Assembly (NCBI GenBank): GCA_024811115.1
Contig: JAKOGH010000035.1
Coordinates: forward strand, 248,001 to 312,000
From: Terana coerulea
Lineage: Eukaryota; Basidiomycota; Agaricomycetes; Polyporales; Phanerochaetaceae
Reading direction: 5' to 3'
Length of the DNA stretch: 64,000 nt
Positions 59,720 to 64,000 of the stretch are shown piece by piece. The translations under genes were made by a program, and so were the position numbers. How positions within the stretch are numbered: position 1 is the first letter of the stretch; the number at the start of each line of letters is the position of its first letter. The notes under the pieces are model-generated. The model had not been told where the DNA came from. It was given only the letters and a program-made list of their open reading frames with translations, and ran no database searches.

Positions 59720-62700
59720 TCATCTTCGACGAACTAGCTGGCAGCCCCATGACATGACTGCACCGGCCCTCGTGGTCATCCAAGCCCATGCCCCTTCGAC
59801 TATGCCCTCAAACTGCGTCTCATCCCAGTGCGAGCGCACCTCCCTGCCTCTGTCAGGGTGTATTTAAGCACGTCTTTCACAGTAACGAGACCGCGGAGGA
59901 CGCCTTGCTCTTCCGCGAGTATGACGCGCGGTCTGAAAACGCGTGAGTACAGCGGCAGGTAACATGACCGGCGGTACATACCCCATGCGCTTGAAGAGCT
60001 GCATGACGACCTCCAGGGGGAGTTGCGGCGAGACAGTGAGGGGTGTCTATGTGGTCTACGAGTTAGCGTACGTTCGCGAGCCGGATATCTTTCAGCTGAC
60101 CTGATTCACCCAAGGCCAGAGCTTCACCACATCGTGATGAGCAGTCGTCTCAATGATCTCCATGGAGATGTCGTCGTCCATCCCTACGCCAGGCCCTGTC
60201 GCAATCCCAGAGAACTCAACTTCATCGTGATCCTCTGCCTCGGACACGAATGAGCATTGGGTATCTTGCGTCGCATGCTGTACCTTTCTGGCTTTATCTG
60301 TATTCACGAGATCAGTCCACATGAAGCGAAAAGGAGGGTACAACAGACCAAGCACGTATACCAGCTCCGTCCTTCCAATGTATCCCATGAGAATGTGACG
60401 ACCATCATTTGACACGATAGGGTATCCCTTCACGTCAGTGGAATCTAGTATCTCCTCTAAGTGGTAATCAGCAACATGTCCTCATCAAAGCGCAAATTTA
60501 AACAAACCGATTTCGTGGACAGTAATTCCGGACACAGGCAATGTGTGCAGGTCCGTACGCATGACACGGGATACTATCACACATATGAGCGAAGGGGACT
60601 CCAAGTAATATCAACCGCCGCTCACCAGGAATATTATAGGCGTGGTCGTCTTTGTCAAGGAAAGGATACCCATTGAAACGTATAGCTTCGTCCGCGATTC
60701 CTGTCGTGCCCAAGAAGTCGCCAACGGCTTTGGTCACGAGGAGAACTATCTAAAGTAAAGAACAAGATCAGAGGCGTGACGGTTGATGCACTTGTGGTTG
60801 AACTGACCATGGTAGGTAGGATGTATGTTAGTGCCCCAGTAAGCTCGAACATGATGACGACCACGGTCACCGTGATTCTCATAACGCCACTACAAGACGG
60901 AAGTCAGCCGGAGAAGCCCTCCAAACATGCAGCGGCATACCTCAGAGCAGCAGCGGCTCCCAAGAAGGCGTATGTACCAGGAGTGATGCATGGGACATCG
61001 GGCTTGCAGACCGCAAAGATCCCTGATGTAGGGTACGCTCTGTATAAAGCCGTCTTCAGATTTATGGATTCACATCACATATAACCACTTACGCGTTCAT
61101 CGATTTCACCATAATCCCCACCATACGACCGAACGTGGCACCGATCGCCATGGACGGAACAAAAATGCCGGCTGGTACCTTGCATCCGTATGAAACGACA
61201 ACCATCCCAATTCGGATGATGGTAGCCAAGAAGAGTGAATTCACCATTGGCCACTGCATGTAGGTCCTAGAAACATGTTAGGGCTACAAACGGCGAAGGA
61301 CTGCGTAGTGATGCGTACTGGCATAGGTGGTCGTAGTCTCCGCCTCCATCACACTCCCGGAATAGGATGGACATCATCTCGGTCATATCAATTCGGAGGA
61401 AGCGGTTGAAGTACCCAACCATGGCAGTCGCTGTCGCAAGACCGACGGCCTCGACTACCGGATAGTTTACTAGGTGCTTCCGCCGGAATGCGGCGAATTG
61501 CATGTTGAATTTGACCATGAACGCGCCATAGAGACCCTGCACACATGTCAGGACAGGCGAGTAGGGACCAGAAGTTGCGAACATACCCCGAAAATACCTA
61601 GCACAACAAAGAAAATAATCTCGAAGAAGTGCCAGTCACGGTCGTACGTGACTTGGAACAACACAAGCTTTCCGCTACGGTATGGGTTCATAGCCTGGTA
61701 GGAATTGAGTAAGAGGACACTTGCGGAGAAAGCGAAATTACTTACAGACAAGGCAACAGTAGCCACTAAAGCGCAGAAGAAACTCCTCCACATGGTCTTG
61801 ATGCTAAAGTTACTCGTCATTTCCTAGTGCGTTCATCAATTTACCGTCGCCACTTTCTGGCGCAGCCGTACCTCAACCGAGAACAGCACACCGCCAATGG
61901 GTGAACCGAAAGCTACCGCCACGCCAGCGGCACTTGCCGCCGTGAGGATCTCTCTCATTTTTCCTGTTGAACGCTAATTCAGGAGCCGTTGGCCTGTGAG
62001 ATTTTGTTCAGCGACCCACCATGGCTTTGTGAGAAGCGAGCAAACAGACCAGCTACGACGCTGCCTATGCAGCATGCAACATGAACCGAGGGACCTTCTT
62101 TGCCGACCGACAGCCCTGAGGCTATGACCAGTGGCTAATACGCATGAGCAGGAATGAGCGTAAGGGGGGCACGAGAGCTTAACGGACCAATGTTAGACTC
62201 TTGATAATGAGGGTCCAGAATCCAAGGAAGCCCTTCATGACGAAACCCGCCAGGATACACTTGATTTCAGATATTCCTGAGCCTGCGGCATATTTGGCAA
62301 TGTTCTTCACGAGATGGCCCGCCACGAAGGAGAAGGTAGCCTATAGCACGGTCTAGGGCGGGGGTGAAGTGTACGAGGAGAATAAGGCGTACCGCGAACA
62401 GCACGTAGATGACCCATTGCGCAGCTATAGCATCACTCCAGTTGTGCCATGAGTCGCAAGCGGTATCGTTTTCGCCTTCAATTTCCCAGCAGCAGAACTG
62501 CTGGTTGAGCCACCAGCCGTCATAGCAGTATCCCATCTTGATATCCGAGAGCCATTCCGTTATGATGGATATGAGGGCCGCGTTTACGCCTATGCAGGCT
62601 CCTGTATCACAGTTCAAGGTTACAGTCAGCTTGGCTCGCCAAATATATGACAGTGTAACGCACCAACTAGAGTGACAATAAGCCAACTCTGCCCTGCGTC

Positions 62701-63033
62701 CAGCATCTTCTTCAGCTGTACCCATACCCAGCGGAATGTCACTTCCCCTCTCGGTCCTCTGTGAATGCTGTGCAACTGCCTCGCCTTTCGGATACGTCTA
62801 TTTCGCTCGACTATGGAGTCTTGTATCCAGTCTAACACATATTATTGAGTAAAGAGATACTAATTGTCATAGCGGTCGCTTGACAGACCGATTGTGGTAA
62901 AATCCTCATAACGCCTGCGTTCTCTGCGTGAGGCTCAATGTAACAGCAATTCAACAATCTTTGCTGACCGTATGAGTTCGAGCTCTTCATCCCCATCGTC
63001 GTGCATATTTTGAGGTAATCTACTCGTGGTCAT
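59720..63033 (-). CDS. CLC-type voltage-gated chloride channel / Cl-/H+ antiporter with CBS region
   Basis: A multi-pass membrane protein, Gef1-like, that moves chloride into acidic endomembrane compartments. The start is ATG 63033 ([20 protein letters not shown]), spliced into [16 protein letters not shown]. Three CLC signatures are present: [17 protein letters not shown] with the gating Glu, and the stretch [11 protein letters not shown]. Other helices include [36 protein letters not shown] and [20 protein letters not shown]. The C-terminus has CBS-type pieces ([20 protein letters not shown] and [14 protein letters not shown]). More than ten introns interrupt it. Near 59842-59844 the open frame ends early at 59800, but one more C in that run (G on the coding strand) continues into [18 protein letters not shown], the usual fungal CLC end, with a stop at 59720. 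The chosen end assumes that correction. Confidence 0.9.
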
Positions 63034-63416
63034 GGAGGCATTTGACAGAGAGGGTAATGGTCGGGAGGAACAAGCTGCTTCAGGTCGCGGCAAGCGCGAC
63101 CTCTAACAGGCGTGTTGCCGCGACCGTGACTGACGCGCCTGGTACGCATCATTTTCCGCATGCTTACTCTCAAAATATTCACAAGGCATATTCAGGATAG
63201 CGTCGCCAAATGCATGGGATCTCGACGTGCATACAATATATTGGATGTCCACTGAGCATGTTAGTCCCAGCAGCTCACACCTCAGCCACGAAGAGTGTCT
63301 TGTAATGTACTTATATTGATCTCGTCCGGTCACTCAGCTATAAGAAACCTAGGAGGCAGTCCTTGGGGTATTGGATAGGGATAGTCCCTGAAAGCGTAAT
63401 TATTTTGCCATGACAA
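63034..63416. other. intergenic between VMA16 3' end and the CLC start
   Basis: About 380 bp between two minus-strand genes, holding the VMA16 3' UTR and the CLC promoter. Small ORFs only. Confidence 0.5.
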
Positions 63417-64000
63417 CTAGTACGCGGTAACGAATGGCGAGGGAGCTGAAGCAAGTCTTGTAGCGGGCTTGAACTCATCGGCGTTGCTGATCATAAGCAG
63501 ACCCACTAGTTTACGCACGTCAACACTTCACCCCAGACCAAGAGTTGGCATGACGTACCAATAAGTCCAAACAGGCCCATAATGCTGCCGAACACTTCGA
63601 CAATGAGAATCTTGACAAACAGGTTAGGATCTGCTGCGTCTGCTAATGCGGCGGTTGCCCCAGTGATGCCGACGCAGACACCGCAAAGGAGGTTGCACAC
63701 GCCAACGGTAAGGCCTCCCCAGAACAATGCGAACCCTTGGAAAGCCAAGTGAATACTGCGAATTTGGGTAGGAGCTCGCCAGGCGCACCTGTGAAGTAGT
63801 TCTCCCGTGTATATAGGTCTGCCTCAGGAATGACCGTGAGCTTCGCAGAGTAGACAATTCCAATGATCTGCCACATCATGTCAGTGCAAGCTCGCATTGC
63901 TCGTTGAGATACTTACAACTCCGTAGATGGCTACGACCTCACAGAAGATAATACTGTGCTGCCCTGTTAGGTGCTGCCACACCTGTAAATCAAAACATAC
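63417..64000 (-). CDS. VMA16: V-type ATPase proteolipid subunit c'' (VMA16), 5' part beyond window
   Basis: A membrane-ring subunit of the vacuolar proton pump. From the right edge the exons read [13 protein letters not shown] with the buried proton-carrying Glu, then [19 protein letters not shown] and TRENYFTG. The long exon [20 protein letters not shown] continues as [20 protein letters not shown] and [20 protein letters not shown] last intron (about 63488-63536) leads to [12 protein letters not shown]. The reading frame then continues 18 residues ([10 protein letters not shown]...) to a TAG at 63417, longer than the common short tail. Residues match subunit c'' rather than c or c', chiefly in the GLTVG..NLLCGV..GI block. 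The start and first helices are outside the window. The product would work in the same compartments as the neighbouring CLC protein. Confidence 0.9.

Noticed and set aside
1..64000. CRISPR arrays, operons or bacterial promoters
   Set aside because: Spliced eukaryotic genes throughout and no spaced direct repeats of CRISPR type.

Overview
The window looks like nuclear DNA of a filamentous basidiomycete, probably an Agaricomycete. The genes have many short GT-AG introns of about 50-90 bp, dense genes alternate with gene-poor stretches, and the families fit: a PPG1-type phosphatase, Gti1/Pac2 (WOPR) regulators, a CYS-3/MetR-like bZIP factor, a one-LysM cytosolic protein, a basidiomycete-style F-box protein and a membrane-anchored A1 aspartic-protease homologue. 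The species is inferred from style only.

Layout. 0-14 kb: the 3' end of an unknown membrane-tail protein, PPG1 (-), a C2H2 regulator (+), splicing factor CWC24 (-), a bZIP factor (+) and a LysM protein (+). 14-23.7 kb: a gene-poor stretch holding one small WOPR gene (19.4-20.4 kb, -). 23.7-34 kb: a compact housekeeping block with glycolipid transfer protein (-) and free methionine-R-sulfoxide reductase (+) diverging from a 248-bp promoter, cysteinyl-tRNA synthetase (-), the aspartic-protease homologue (-) and a second WOPR gene (+). 34-53.5 kb: almost 20 kb with no gene I can recognise. It contains a 780-bp hAT-type non-autonomous transposon with 8-bp target duplications, a degenerate three-unit tandem repeat of about 0.5 kb per unit, and two strong palindromes. 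53.5-64 kb: a GC-rich, large WOPR gene (+), an F-box gene (+), a CLC chloride channel/antiporter (-) and the 3' part of the V-ATPase c'' subunit gene (VMA16, -).

The most striking theme is three divergent WOPR paralogues within about 38 kb. They share their start, their KWHL intron position and a short C-terminal motif. WOPR proteins are developmental switch regulators in other fungi (Wor1, Ryp1, Pac2, Gti1), so this could be a local regulatory cluster. CLC and V-ATPase c'' lie side by side and both act in acidification of endomembrane compartments, though fungal neighbours are rarely co-regulated operon-style.

Four otherwise good genes (bZIP, CysRS, WOPR-3, CLC) carry apparent frameshifts. 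All lie in or beside homopolymer runs and all are cured by changing run length by one, which points to sequencing error rather than decay. Exon limits were read by eye from splice signals and family conservation; nothing was run through a search tool.
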